A stretch of 64,000 nucleotides of DNA from JAQUTK01 sp963677415 (GTDB lineage: Bacteria > Bacteroidota > Bacteroidia > Bacteroidales > JAQUTK01), in the NCBI GenBank assembly GCA_963677415.2, contig CAXXFJ010000027.1, positions 1 through 64,000 of the forward strand, given 5' to 3'. Below, piece after piece: positions 35,553 to 44,505 of the stretch. How positions within the stretch are numbered: position 1 is the first letter of the stretch; each line of letters opens with the position of its first letter. The notes under the pieces were generated by a model that saw only the letters and a program-made list of their open reading frames with translations, searched no databases and had not been told where the DNA came from. The translations under genes were made by a program, and so were the position numbers.

Positions 35553-35588
35553 AACAAAAACGCCTGCACATAGCAGGCGTTTTTTGTT
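35553..35588. terminator. bidirectional terminator between sufE and rnhB
   Basis: Stem AACAAAAACGCCTGC / GCAGGCGTTTTTTGTT with a 5-base loop, with A run on the left and T run on the right, so it works from both sides. It ends inside the rnhB stop codon. Confidence 0.9.
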
Positions 35589-36201
35589 ACTCGGAATCTT
35601 TGGTTGCAAACAAATCAAGTTGCAGTTCGAGCAACTGAAAAGTCATTCTGTGATAAGGAGTCGTGCCATGCTTTTGAATACCGCTGCGATGTTTCTTTGT
35701 CGGATATCCTTTGTTTTTATTCCAATCATACATCGGATATTCTTCATGCAAACGAAGCATATAATCATCCCTGTACGTCTTTGCCAGCACGGAAGCCGCG
35801 GCAATTGAAAGATACTTTCCATCCCCTTTGATCACACAGGTATGCGAAATATCATTGTACTTCTTAAACCGATTGCCATCAATAATCAAAGTCTCCGGCT
35901 TTGCTTTGAGTTGATCAATGGCACGGTGCATCGCAAGAATCGAAGCATTGAGGATATTGATTTTATCAATTTCTTCCGGTAAGACAATACCCACTGCCCA
36001 TGCCAAAGCTTCTCTCTCAATGACAGGCCGAAGGGCATAACGCTGTTTTTCCGTCAGCTGTTTGGAATCATTCAACAGTTCATTACGATAATCTTTTGGT
36101 AAGATCACAGCAGCTGCAAATACAGATCCGGCAAGACACCCCCTGCCAGCCTCATCACAACCAGCTTCAATCAGATCTTTATGTAAGAAGGGTAATAGCA
36201 T
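35587..36201 (-). CDS. rnhB: ribonuclease HII
   Basis: 204-aa enzyme that cuts RNA in RNA-DNA hybrids and removes single ribonucleotides. The catalytic DE pair is in AGCDEAGRGCLAGSV near the N-terminus, followed by the acidic IDGN and the AKTYRDDYM segment. Length is normal. It is 16 bp downstream of the hemolysin-III-like gene, likely one transcript. Confidence 0.94.
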   Translation of the reverse strand: MLLPFLHKDLIEAGCDEAGRGCLAGSVFAAAVILPKDYRNELLNDSKQLTEKQRYALRPVIEREALAWAVGIVLPEEIDKINILNASILAMHRAIDQLKAKPETLIIDGNRFKKYNDISHTCVIKGDGKYLSIAAASVLAKTYRDDYMLRLHEEYPMYDWNKNKGYPTKKHRSGIQKHGTTPYHRMTFQLLELQLDLFATKDSE

Positions 36202-36217
36202 AGTTCAATTTGTTTAT

Positions 36218-36853
36218 TTACCGGATTGAGAGAATTGCCAGAAAATGGCAAATACTGCCACCGAGAACAAACAAATGCCAGACGGCATGGTTGTACAATG
36301 GTTTGCGATTGGCATAAAAGAATGTACCTAAACTATAGGACAAACCGCCGGCAATAAGCCAGATAAAACCGTCAGTAGGTAATGTTGTATAAATAGGCTG
36401 AATGATAAAAACAACAATCCAACCCATCGCCAAATAGATGTAGAGCGACAGTTTTGGATATTTCTTCCACCAAACCAGCTTGTAAACAATCCCCAGCAGG
36501 ACTGCCCCCCAAATGACGGACAGAAAAAGATAGCTGGTACGCTCCTGCAAACAAAGCAACAAGAATGGGGTATATGTGCCTGCGATTAGGAAATAGATGG
36601 AGATATGATCAAACAGGCGCAACACCCTCTTGAACCGAATTGCCTTCACACAATGATAAATCGTAGAAACGCTATACATCTCAAGCATACATAACGCAAA
36701 TACCCAAAGGCCAAACCGGCTTCCTGAGGAAAACTCAGGATGCAACAGCAAACTCAGAATCACGCACACACTCATAACAATACCCAAAGCATGCGTGATA
36801 CTATTGGCAATCTCAGCTTTACGTGGTGGAAATATATAAGTATCGGTAGTCAT
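36218..36853 (-). CDS. hemolysin III / PAQR-family membrane protein
   Basis: 211-aa protein with seven predicted membrane segments. PAQR hallmarks are NSITHALGIVMSV near the N-terminus, YHCVKAI, FDHISIYFLIAGTYTPF in the middle and HAVWHLFVLGGSICHFLAIL at the C-terminus, whose histidines with Ser and Asp form a metal site in the family. Actual haemolysis is not implied; bacterial members affect membrane lipid state. It precedes rnhB by 16 bp. Confidence 0.88.
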   Translation of the reverse strand: MTTDTYIFPPRKAEIANSITHALGIVMSVCVILSLLLHPEFSSGSRFGLWVFALCMLEMYSVSTIYHCVKAIRFKRVLRLFDHISIYFLIAGTYTPFLLLCLQERTSYLFLSVIWGAVLLGIVYKLVWWKKYPKLSLYIYLAMGWIVVFIIQPIYTTLPTDGFIWLIAGGLSYSLGTFFYANRKPLYNHAVWHLFVLGGSICHFLAILSIR

Positions 36854-36902
36854 TGCAAGCGTAATTTTTGTATTTAATAATTAGTCTGACTATATGCTCT
36901 TA

Positions 36903-36910
36903 CAAAGGTA
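36903..36910 (-). promoter_or_regulatory. -7 box for the PAQR-rnhB pair
   Basis: TACCTTTG on the minus strand, 50 bp before the start at 36853; no TTTG at the expected -33 place. Confidence 0.45.
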
Positions 36911-37060
36911 ATAAAAAACTTTCAGTAATGAACTGAACAGTGATAGCCTGCTTAGTGAGTACAATAACGAACGCTTTGATGCATGTACTCAGAGTACCTG
37001 AAGCCTCTGTCGTTTCGCTGCAGGCAACGTCTCGTTTCCCTGCAGTGAAGCGAGGAACGG

Positions 37061-37112
37061 ATAGGCATCCGTCAATCATTTCATAAGGACGAAATGATCG
37101 GTGGATGCCTAT
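37061..37112. repeat. long interrupted hairpin downstream of the pectinase gene
   Basis: Arms ATAGGCATCC and GGATGCCTAT (10 bp), a 4x4 internal loop, inner arms ATCATTTC and GAAATGAT (8 bp) and an 8-base apex. It starts 60 bp past the stop of the GH28-GH106 gene, which is transcribed toward it. It has no T run, so it is more like an interspersed REP-type element than a simple terminator. Confidence 0.75.
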
Positions 37113-37171
37113 GCAATTAGGAAAACTTCCTACTGTTTTTTCAATCTGGAAGGAGCTGCCTTAGAGGCTAT

Positions 37172-40100
37172 TCAGAAGCGTTTCTCGCAAGCAGTAATCC
37201 GTACAGGGCCAAGAAGTCCGGAAGGAAAAGCTTCCCAACTGCTAAAATCGGATTCTTTATACGTTATACTTACAAAGTTGATCTCTTCAAAAATACGCCA
37301 GTTCACCTTGCGGCGATCATAATCAGAAATTCGGTTGGCAGGAAGATTGGAAACAATCACTTCAAGTGTATTTTCCCCTTTCCTGAGGTACTTCTTAATA
37401 TTCATCTCGAAAGGAACAGCAAATAATGTAGCAACTTCCACCCCATTCACCCGCACCCGTGCACTCTCACGAACATCACCCAATTGCAGAAGATAATCAG
37501 CAGCGGAAAGATCATCCATGACAAAAGTCGTCTTATAGTTTCCTTTACCCATGTTTCGCTTCAGATCCGGATTGGACAAAGTTGTCCACGAACAAGGAGT
37601 ATTAATCGCGAATGTCTCAGTAATAGCAGGTTCGCTCTCTTCAAAAGACAAGGACCATCCGGTATTTAACTCTCGTGATTCTTTTTCCGGCACGAGATAT
37701 ATCCAATCTTCCTGATCGACCTTTTCAGTGGTAAATGTTTTTAATATCAGTGATTCACCGGGTTGTAATTGAAGAAAAACCTCTGTCACACCTTTATTCG
37801 TACGGATCTTTGCCTTTCCCGAAGTTCCATTCATCGGATTGAAAAGCATAGCAGACTTCGCTTTCACAGCCAAAGGTACCCATCCATCTATCGGTTTATT
37901 TTGCAACATCGCAAGGAAATAATGATAGCCGGTATCATTTTTACGACGAATAGCCTGTCCACCAAGTTCAGATACAAAAGGTTCTTTAGCAACATTCGTA
38001 GCAGATAAGAGTGTTTCTAAATCAGTACCGGTTAAGATTCGACCCTTACCCATCTCAAAAGCACTTACTTTCTCAAAAGAGGAGACCTTTGGAAAAGCAT
38101 TTAAAGTCTGTTTGAGGTCAGAAAGACGTTCGCTCAACTTTGAAAGTCCGGGAACATCAGAAGGATAGTGGCTCATAAAGACAATAGTAGCACCTTGTTC
38201 GGCCAGTTGTTTCAGTTTGGTGGCAGTAGCCAGAGTCATCCGTTTGACGGCAGGAATGATCAGAGCCTTATAGGTCGTTCCACCGATTGTTTTAATCATT
38301 CCTTTTTCAACGGTAGCAGACTGGATATATTTATCTGAAATATAATCTTCTCCATATCCGAGGCTGCGAATATCTTCGACAGCTTTATAGAAATCAGGAA
38401 GGCGATCACGCATGCCATGTATGACCAGCTGAAAGTAATAAGATCCTTTTTGCTCTGCCCATACATCATAAACGGGAAAGTAAAGCAGGAAATCATTATC
38501 CGGTGTCCCCTCCTGCAGGAAAGACTGAGTACGGGCAATATAACTATAAAAAGCAGGAGCATCTTTCCACCAGTTATCCGTAGGGGACATATTTACAGAA
38601 GCATAAAAACGCCATCCCGGCCATGCCGCTTCTTCCGGAGAATAAGCCGCACCATGAAAATAGACATGATTGATACCTGAGACGAACGCCTGATCTATCT
38701 CCGGCTTACACTGAGACAGCGAAGTACGGAAGTGCTCCGTAAGCCAGGTGAAAGTCTCGCACGAAGTATATTTCTTACCTGCCACGTGTGCAGCAGAAGA
38801 TGCATAACGCAAAGTGGCAGGATCACCATCATTCGGACGCTTGATACTATCTTTACGAAGACCCGGAATATCAAAATCAGTGATACCAAAGGTTTCTGTT
38901 TCAGGAACATCAACCGCAGCATATAAATCGAATATATTGGCCGGTGAACCATGTGCCTGGTTGCGCGTCAAGGTACCATGACGGTGCGCCCACTCGTTCC
39001 ACACCAATGTAAAGTTGTTCATCACCATTTCGCCCACAGTCTCCCGGTAATCGGATATTACCCTCTGCGACTGCTCTGTAGCACCTTCAGCAAGCAAGTC
39101 GGGGAAATAGTTTTCAAGTTTGTATCCTCTACTCAGCTCAAACTCCTGCAGCAAGGCCGGCGTCCAGTTGGCTCCATATACTTCATACGAGTCATTGAAC
39201 CAGTTGTGCGGATACATCTCTTTCTTCTCGCCAAATGCATCATCAAACCGTTTGAAATAATGATTGACCGCCTCTTTGTTGAGATGATCAAGCACCAGAC
39301 CCTGACCGCCGGGAGCTGCACGTTTCACCTGTTGCAATGTCTTGCCACAGAATAAAACGATCAGTTCGCAGTCATCCTCTGTCGGTGACCAGTTCAGGGT
39401 GCTGTCTTTTCCAACAAAAGAAGTAACGTCAGTTGCTTTCCCTGAAGGATAATAAGCCATAACCCGTTGCAGACGTGCTATCTCTTTCTGGCGGCGATCA
39501 TTCACCACAATCTTTTCTGTCAGTCGTTCTCCTTTTTTCAACTTATAATTTTGAAAGAGAGCTTTCGAAGCAGCATATTCCGTAGTGATATTTGGTCCGC
39601 CAAAAGGCCATCCGGTACCATTGTTCAGGTCAGTTTCCATGCCCAACTTACGACCAGTGTTGCGTGTAAAGTTGTACATATCCATCCACTTTGGAGAGAG
39701 ATAGTCTATATTATTCGCTTCATTGTGTTGGACACCATAGATAGGAGTGATCTCCACGCCGCCGATACCAGCTTTGGCCATCTCACTCAAGTTGTAGGTA
39801 AGTCCTTTCTCATTGACGGCACTTCCTAACCACCACCAGCGCACCCAAGGTTTAGCTTCTTTGGCAATGGAAGGCCAGGCAGTCACATCATTATCCTCCA
39901 CGAAATCAACCCCCTGACTATTGGTTACAGTCATAGGTTTGCCATCATTAGCGACAATCTTCATATTGGTCATCGTCCAGTTACGGGCGAAGTTGACTGA
40001 TCCGGCCTGCTCTGTATGAATATCCATATTATCAAAGAAAAAATCCTCCATATATGATTCTTCACTTCCAGTTACAGACATCACCCTTTTGGCTGTTTTT

Positions 40101-41359
40101 ATATGAATGTTGGATAGATAAATATGATTGAAATGAGGGATACCACGTTCTTCCGGTTCAACTTTTGTCAGCATCTTGATCCAATGATCAGGAAGTTTCT
40201 TCCCTTCATACTCCTGAGGGAGCTTAGAGTAACTGTAGGACGGATTCCAGTTATTGGTGGCATCAAAAGCAATACCAACCTCATCCATTGTTATATTATC
40301 AACATAAATATGCGAGACTGTTCCGCCTCGGGTCATGGCAGACTTCAGACGAATGCCGCTGGATGTTCCTTTCGCCTTCAGATCATGTGCATACACATAG
40401 CGTATGCCACCCGAAGTCTCACTGCCACAGGTAAGCAATCCGCCTCCTGCCCGAGAAATACAGTTACGAATGACAATATATTCCGTCGGACGGTTGACGC
40501 GCAAACCATCCGCATCGCGACCGGACTTCAGACAAAAATTATCATCATTGCAATCGATATCACAATCTTCAATGAGAATACGCGAAGAAGAGTCAATATC
40601 GACACCGTCCGTACTTGGTCCGTGACCGTCAATATTGTTCTGAATAGTGATGCCTCTTACAGTACAATACTCCGAATAAAGGATTTGAACAGTCCAAAAG
40701 CCTGCTTGCTGCAATGTGAGTCCTTCCAGAGTCACATCCGAAGAGTTGGCAATAAGCAATGTACGGGGACGTTTGCAATCATAATCCACAATCCAGCGCA
40801 GACCCTTGGAGTCATAGTCTTTACGCATACTCCAGTAATGATCCCAGAATACCTTTCCCTGAGCATGAATAGTGCCTTGTCCACTGATTTTCACATTCCT
40901 TGTGTCCAGTGCATTGATCAATGCAGAAGGCCATTTCATCTCAATTCCAGCCACACGTGTGTCAATCTCGGGATAATCCTCAATGTGTGTGCTTCCCCAT
41001 AAAGTAGCTCCTTTGGAAAGCATTAGATGTACTCCCTCTTTCAGATAGATGGATCCTGTCAGATAATCACCTGCCGGGATAACAACGACACCTCCGCCTC
41101 CTTTCTGACAAGCATCTATAGCCGCCTGGATTGCTTTTGTACTTAGTTCAGTCTTGCTCTTAACAGCACCGAAATCTTCAATACGATAAACCATCTTCCC
41201 TTTGGGAGTCGTCCTTGCACCCACACTCTCAGCCCATTTCAGCTCTTTCTTCCAGGAAACCCCTTGTTGCTCTTTCGCTGCACATGGAAGTATAAAAAGA
41301 AGAGACAAAGAGATTGCCGTAACTTGAAACAGTCTATGTAAAAATGTCTTATGTATCAT
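37172..41359 (-). CDS. secreted GH28 - GH106 fusion (pectinase / alpha-L-rhamnosidase)
   Basis: 1395-aa exported two-enzyme protein. Signal peptide about 1-28. GH28 beta-helix about 57-490 with STDG 249-252, NDD 271-273 with K278, GSETSGG 312-318 and RLK 337-339, matching the polygalacturonase catalytic motifs (STD in place of NTD, GSE in place of GHG, as in exo-acting forms). After a linker of about a dozen residues, GH106 begins at 504 (PWVRWWWLGSAV) and runs to the end with a C-terminal galactose-binding-like beta-sandwich near 1270-1390. GH28 cuts galacturonosyl links and GH106 removes alpha-L-rhamnose, so rhamnogalacturonan is the likely substrate. The CE12 esterase gene lies 15 bp upstream in the same operon. 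No SusC/SusD or regulator nearby. Confidence 0.88.
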   Translation of the reverse strand: MIHKTFLHRLFQVTAISLSLLFILPCAAKEQQGVSWKKELKWAESVGARTTPKGKMVYRIEDFGAVKSKTELSTKAIQAAIDACQKGGGGVVVIPAGDYLTGSIYLKEGVHLMLSKGATLWGSTHIEDYPEIDTRVAGIEMKWPSALINALDTRNVKISGQGTIHAQGKVFWDHYWSMRKDYDSKGLRWIVDYDCKRPRTLLIANSSDVTLEGLTLQQAGFWTVQILYSEYCTVRGITIQNNIDGHGPSTDGVDIDSSSRILIEDCDIDCNDDNFCLKSGRDADGLRVNRPTEYIVIRNCISRAGGGLLTCGSETSGGIRYVYAHDLKAKGTSSGIRLKSAMTRGGTVSHIYVDNITMDEVGIAFDATNNWNPSYSYSKLPQEYEGKKLPDHWIKMLTKVEPEERGIPHFNHIYLSNIHIKTAKRVMSVTGSEESYMEDFFFDNMDIHTEQAGSVNFARNWTMTNMKIVANDGKPMTVTNSQGVDFVEDNDVTAWPSIAKEAKPWVRWWWLGSAVNEKGLTYNLSEMAKAGIGGVEITPIYGVQHNEANNIDYLSPKWMDMYNFTRNTGRKLGMETDLNNGTGWPFGGPNITTEYAASKALFQNYKLKKGERLTEKIVVNDRRQKEIARLQRVMAYYPSGKATDVTSFVGKDSTLNWSPTEDDCELIVLFCGKTLQQVKRAAPGGQGLVLDHLNKEAVNHYFKRFDDAFGEKKEMYPHNWFNDSYEVYGANWTPALLQEFELSRGYKLENYFPDLLAEGATEQSQRVISDYRETVGEMVMNNFTLVWNEWAHRHGTLTRNQAHGSPANIFDLYAAVDVPETETFGITDFDIPGLRKDSIKRPNDGDPATLRYASSAAHVAGKKYTSCETFTWLTEHFRTSLSQCKPEIDQAFVSGINHVYFHGAAYSPEEAAWPGWRFYASVNMSPTDNWWKDAPAFYSYIARTQSFLQEGTPDNDFLLYFPVYDVWAEQKGSYYFQLVIHGMRDRLPDFYKAVEDIRSLGYGEDYISDKYIQSATVEKGMIKTIGGTTYKALIIPAVKRMTLATATKLKQLAEQGATIVFMSHYPSDVPGLSKLSERLSDLKQTLNAFPKVSSFEKVSAFEMGKGRILTGTDLETLLSATNVAKEPFVSELGGQAIRRKNDTGYHYFLAMLQNKPIDGWVPLAVKAKSAMLFNPMNGTSGKAKIRTNKGVTEVFLQLQPGESLILKTFTTEKVDQEDWIYLVPEKESRELNTGWSLSFEESEPAITETFAINTPCSWTTLSNPDLKRNMGKGNYKTTFVMDDLSAADYLLQLGDVRESARVRVNGVEVATLFAVPFEMNIKKYLRKGENTLEVIVSNLPANRISDYDRRKVNWRIFEEINFVSITYKESDFSSWEAFPSGLLGPVRITACEKRF

Positions 41360-41374
41360 GATATCGAGTTATTA

Positions 41375-42673
41375 TCAGTTTCCATCCGGTTTTAATGAGG
41401 AACTAAACGGTGTTGCAGGTATAGAAAATGCATTACGATCATCAGGATGAGCCGGATCGTAGGGTTTGTAATCATCACGAAGATACTTGCACAAGGGTAG
41501 CTTGAGATCACAAACACCTTTCATGACACATTGCATGATTTGATAACCACCATACGAATTAAAGTGGGTATTATCAGCCAGAGGTGCAACCTGATTAGGA
41601 AAGGTGCCGGCTGGGTAATGGACAAAAGCCAGTTTGGAATTGTCAGGACCCCATGCTTCATACAAGGTTGCACTCATTTCTGTCAGGTCAATCAATGCCA
41701 CATTCTCTTCCTTGGCCAGCAAACGTACTGCTGCCGGAAAATCTCCATGCGAATTTGTTATCTTGCCATTTTCATCAAAAGTGCGGCGATGCATGGAAGT
41801 GACCAGGACTGGTATTCCACCCTTCTTACGAGCCTCATCGACCAGCACTTTCATATTTCTTTTATAGGTGGTAAACGGTCCGACGCCCTCACCCTTTTGT
41901 TTCTCGTCATTATGACCAAACTCAATGAAAAGATAATCACCTTTTTTCATAAAGGTAAGCAATTTGGCTAACCGTTTGGCAGCAACAAAGGAATTAGCAG
42001 CTTCACCTGATTCTGCATAATTAGCAATCGCAACTTTCGATGTAAAAAAACGAGGAAGCATCTGACCCCATCCGCACCAAGGTTCATCATCCTGATCCAC
42101 CACTGTAGAGTTGCCGGCGAGAAAGACTGTGATCAGATCAGTGGCAGGAGTGATTTCTATCCGAGCCAAAGAAGGATTTTCTCCATTAATCTCCAATGTG
42201 AGTTTATTATCCCAATTCAGTTTCGTGAACTCACGCGCTTTGAGACGTACTGAATCTGTCTTTCCTATGTATTTATTACGGAGATTAACTGCAAAATCAA
42301 ACGTTTCATATTCACCCGCTTTTGTCGGGATAGATTCAAGCATAAGCCTGCGTGATTCAGCCTTAATAGTAGTACAAGACTTTTCTTTACCACCCAACGT
42401 AACCTTGACATTAAAGTTTCCTTCTGGAAGATCAACAGAAAAGAAATAGCATTTTCCTGTGCCGGGAGGAGTCTTAAATTCATACCCATAAGTATTACCG
42501 GCAACTCCATATTGACAATCGGGTGATACAATCACCGCGTTTTCCTTATTTCCGGGAGCAGAAGCATCCAGTATGAATACTTTTTCATTCTTTACTGGAG
42601 CTGAGGTCTTTGCCTGAACTTCGGGGAAAAGTGCGAAACAGCACAATAGGGATAGACAGAGTAGCTTATTCAT
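41375..42673 (-). CDS. rhamnogalacturonan acetylesterase-like SGNH hydrolase (CE12)
   Basis: 432-aa exported esterase. Signal peptide MNKLLCLSLLCCFALFPEVQA, a beta-sandwich N-terminal domain (about 30-185), then the SGNH catalytic domain: nucleophile Ser in VFLAGNSTVVDQ, Gly in ANYAESGEAANSF, Asn in FIEFGHNDEK, and the Asp/His pair in DNTHFNSYGG. CE12 enzymes take acetyl groups off rhamnogalacturonan, opening it for rhamnosidases and galacturonidases such as the GH106-GH28 enzyme encoded 15 bp downstream. It is the first gene of the operon, with a consensus promoter directly upstream. Confidence 0.88.
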   Translation of the reverse strand: MNKLLCLSLLCCFALFPEVQAKTSAPVKNEKVFILDASAPGNKENAVIVSPDCQYGVAGNTYGYEFKTPPGTGKCYFFSVDLPEGNFNVKVTLGGKEKSCTTIKAESRRLMLESIPTKAGEYETFDFAVNLRNKYIGKTDSVRLKAREFTKLNWDNKLTLEINGENPSLARIEITPATDLITVFLAGNSTVVDQDDEPWCGWGQMLPRFFTSKVAIANYAESGEAANSFVAAKRLAKLLTFMKKGDYLFIEFGHNDEKQKGEGVGPFTTYKRNMKVLVDEARKKGGIPVLVTSMHRRTFDENGKITNSHGDFPAAVRLLAKEENVALIDLTEMSATLYEAWGPDNSKLAFVHYPAGTFPNQVAPLADNTHFNSYGGYQIMQCVMKGVCDLKLPLCKYLRDDYKPYDPAHPDDRNAFSIPATPFSSSLKPDGN

Positions 42674-42696
42674 GATAATAGTACTTTATTATTACG

Positions 42697-42728
42697 CAAA
42701 CATACGTATTTCTTACATTTATTGCAAA
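42697..42728 (-). promoter_or_regulatory. promoter of the pectin operon
   Basis: On the minus strand TTTG (42725-42728), 20-base spacer, TATGTTTG (42697-42704), a full Bacteroidetes promoter 24 bp before the CE12 start. The leader is only about 15 bases. Confidence 0.75.
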
Positions 42729-42895
42729 AAAAAGCGCCTGTTTCGTTCTTTTGCAACGAAGTACCGACTTCGTTTTAATGATCGAAAAGGTGGTAGCCAC
42801 ATACTGATTGAAAGACATATCATTAGTCAATTACTTTGTGGCATCTTTATATTTTACTACTTACAGTTCAAGCTCAGAATCAGGCAAACGATCAG

Positions 42896-42915
42896 AATCG
42901 GTGTTTTAGAACAAT
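42896..42915. repeat. 20-bp direct repeat, copy 1
   Basis: AATCGGTGTTTTAGAACAAT; an identical copy occurs at 43190-43209, 294 bp downstream. The spacer holds the 28-bp palindrome. Confidence 0.9.
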
Positions 42916-43066
42916 TTGGCTTGAAAAGGAAAAAGGTCTGATCCTTCCAAATGGGGAGTAGAAAGAGTCTTTTTTGCAACTTTTGAAGATTTATTATTTT
43001 TCTATACAGCTGATCAATAGCAAGTTGTAGCTTTGGAAAAAACCACCTGATGCATGATTAATTTCT

Positions 43067-43094
43067 ACCTGATGAAATATATATTTCATCAGGT
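43067..43094. repeat. 28-bp perfect palindrome
   Basis: Two 14-base arms (ACCTGATGAAATAT and its complement) meet without a loop. The core ACCTGAT also occurs at 43044-43050 and 43110-43116 in the same orientation. It could be a factor-binding or recombination site. Confidence 0.9.
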
Positions 43095-43189
43095 TCCGAT
43101 GAGACAAACAACCTGATATCTTTCCAAAAACTATTAGAAGATTTTCAGAACTTTTCAGGCCGTTATTTTTGAGGTGTACGGATATTCAA

Positions 43190-43209
43190 AATCGGTGTTT
43201 TAGAACAAT
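43190..43209. repeat. 20-bp direct repeat, copy 2
   Basis: Identical to 42896-42915. Confidence 0.9.
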
Positions 43210-43769
43210 GGCGGAAATAATCCAGCATGAAATTTGCATGAATCTTTCTCCAAGACAGACCAATATTTCAACCTTTTTTTAGAAGGTTGCATTGTGATAG
43301 AAGACCTCCTTCTGTTATTAATCACTCCCCACCTTTAAGAACTATCTCATACAAAGTATGAAGGAAACACTCCAACCTGATTGTGGAGATAAAACCTCAC
43401 AAAGACTCCACCAGCGAAGACCGCTGCGTTAAGGAGGTCGTGAAGATGGTATAGAAACATCAGATGTAGATTCGGGCGGAATACTTTTCTTTCATCAAGA
43501 GAGACTGTAAAAGGGCAACGAGTCCTTCTCCAGCTACCCGTGACGCCAATGTGGGTTGTATTATTGTTCCCAAAGAGTTGTGGCACTTGGCTTTACCGGT
43601 GTGAATTTCATTGATGCAACCACTGAAAAGCACTCGGAAAGGATAGCGAAACCAAAGCATGCGGTCTGACCATCAACACCTAGACGATTCAAAGGAACTG
43701 TCTTAAAATTATTCATACATTATATAGCTGTGAGGTTTACGATAATGGTTTTGAAATAAATAGAGCACT

Positions 43770-43802
43770 ATTGATGAAATGTAAATATTTTGTTTATATT
43801 TG
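43770..43802 (+). promoter_or_regulatory. promoter-like site before the AAA ATPase fragment
   Basis: ATTG (43770-43773), 21-base spacer, TATATTTG (43795-43802). It lies 160 bp before the ATPase start, leaving an unexplained leader; a 39-codon frame (43855-43972) overlaps the ATPase start there but has no other support. Confidence 0.45.
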
Positions 43803-43962
43803 CAATTCGCAGTAAAATTTACAAAAGGTGCACAATACAGAACCAATATCGGATGCGTTATACATCTAATTTATTGTTTGGGTTATGGTATATACGAGCG
43901 ACTGGCAACTTTAACAGACGATTATTTAAAAATGATATTTTAACAAAACACACTAAGAAATC

Positions 43963-44451
43963 ATGCAAATAGAGAAACTGATAATAAAGGGACTTTATGG
44001 TTACATAGACAAGGAGATTGAATTTAATAATGATATTACCTTGCTTGTTGGTATAAATGGTTCAGGAAAGACTAGTATTTTAAATATAATTAATTGGATA
44101 ATCAAGCCTTCGATTCCAAATTTATGTGTAACTGAATTCGCACAGATTGAGCTAAATTTTAAATTAAAAGAAGTCAAGTATAAAATAGTATGTAAGCATA
44201 ATAAGACATCTTTCAAGTATACTGTTTTAACAGATAATGAAACATTCCATCCTTTAAGTGTTAGAATTAAGATACAGCCAAAAGACATCAAAAACGATGA
44301 GGTACTAAAGGTTAATTTATTTCAAAATTACGCAGCTTTAGCTCCTGACGATATAGAGAAGAAGACTTGGGACTTAATTTCAACTTTCCCAAATCCAACA
44401 ATTATTGGACTTGACAGAAACTTGTGCACTGAAGAAACAGAAAGAATTTAC
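43963..44451 (+). pseudogene. AAA/OLD-type ATPase gene, N-terminal part, cut by IS66
   Basis: 163 codons of an ATP-binding protein of the RecF/OLD/AAA_15 type: start MQIEKLIIKGLYGYIDKEIEF and Walker A LLVGINGSGKTSILN (about residues 27-41). After codon 163 the frame runs into the IS66 end and stops at 44505 after 18 IS-derived codons. Walker B and the signature region, normally several hundred residues on, are missing, so the product cannot be an active ATPase. Proteins of this shape often belong to phage-defence or TOPRIM-nuclease systems, but nothing left here allows that call. AT-rich, unlike the flanking core genes, hence likely acquired. Confidence 0.75.
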
Positions 44452-44473
44452 GTAAGCGTCTCCACGATACCGT
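44452..44473. repeat. IS66 terminal inverted repeat (tnpC side)
   Basis: GTAAGCGTCTCCACGATACC and two more bases; pairs with 47013-47034 at 19 of 22 positions. Confidence 0.9.
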
Positions 44474-44505
44474 ATAGAAAAATTCAAAAGTTCTTTTTCT
44501 TTTGA

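Larger units (their letters stand above)
36854..37171. other. intergenic region with structured repeats
   Basis: No gene seen. On the minus strand near 36903-36910 lies TACCTTTG, a -7 box for the gene at 36853. The rest holds small palindromes (GTACTC-A-GAGTAC at 36985-36997), a near-tandem pair around CTGCAG (37010-37053) and a long hairpin at 37061-37112. Confidence 0.6.
42729..43769. other. gene-poor AT-rich strip with repeats and decayed frames
   Basis: No intact gene seen in about 1 kb. It holds a 20-bp direct repeat (42896-42915 and 43190-43209), a 28-bp perfect palindrome (43067-43094), and at 43360-43680 fragments of reading frames in different phases on the plus strand (for example one reading NLIVEIKPHKDSTSEDRCV, another IIVPKELWHLALPV), each ended by stops. 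They look like a decayed gene I cannot identify. Confidence 0.5.

Noticed and set aside
40124..41002. 292-codon open frame opposite the GH28 domain
   Set aside because: It is antisense to a clear, motif-rich enzyme, has no start context or family features, and its composition mirrors the coding strand.
43855..43972. 39-codon frame overlapping the ATPase start, possibly a coupled small gene
   Set aside because: Overlap of start and stop is suggestive, but there is no family match, no typical composition and the downstream gene is broken.
43963..44505. A complete phage-defence ATPase system
   Set aside because: Only the N-terminal third of one ATPase remains and no nuclease, reverse transcriptase or partner gene is intact beside it.
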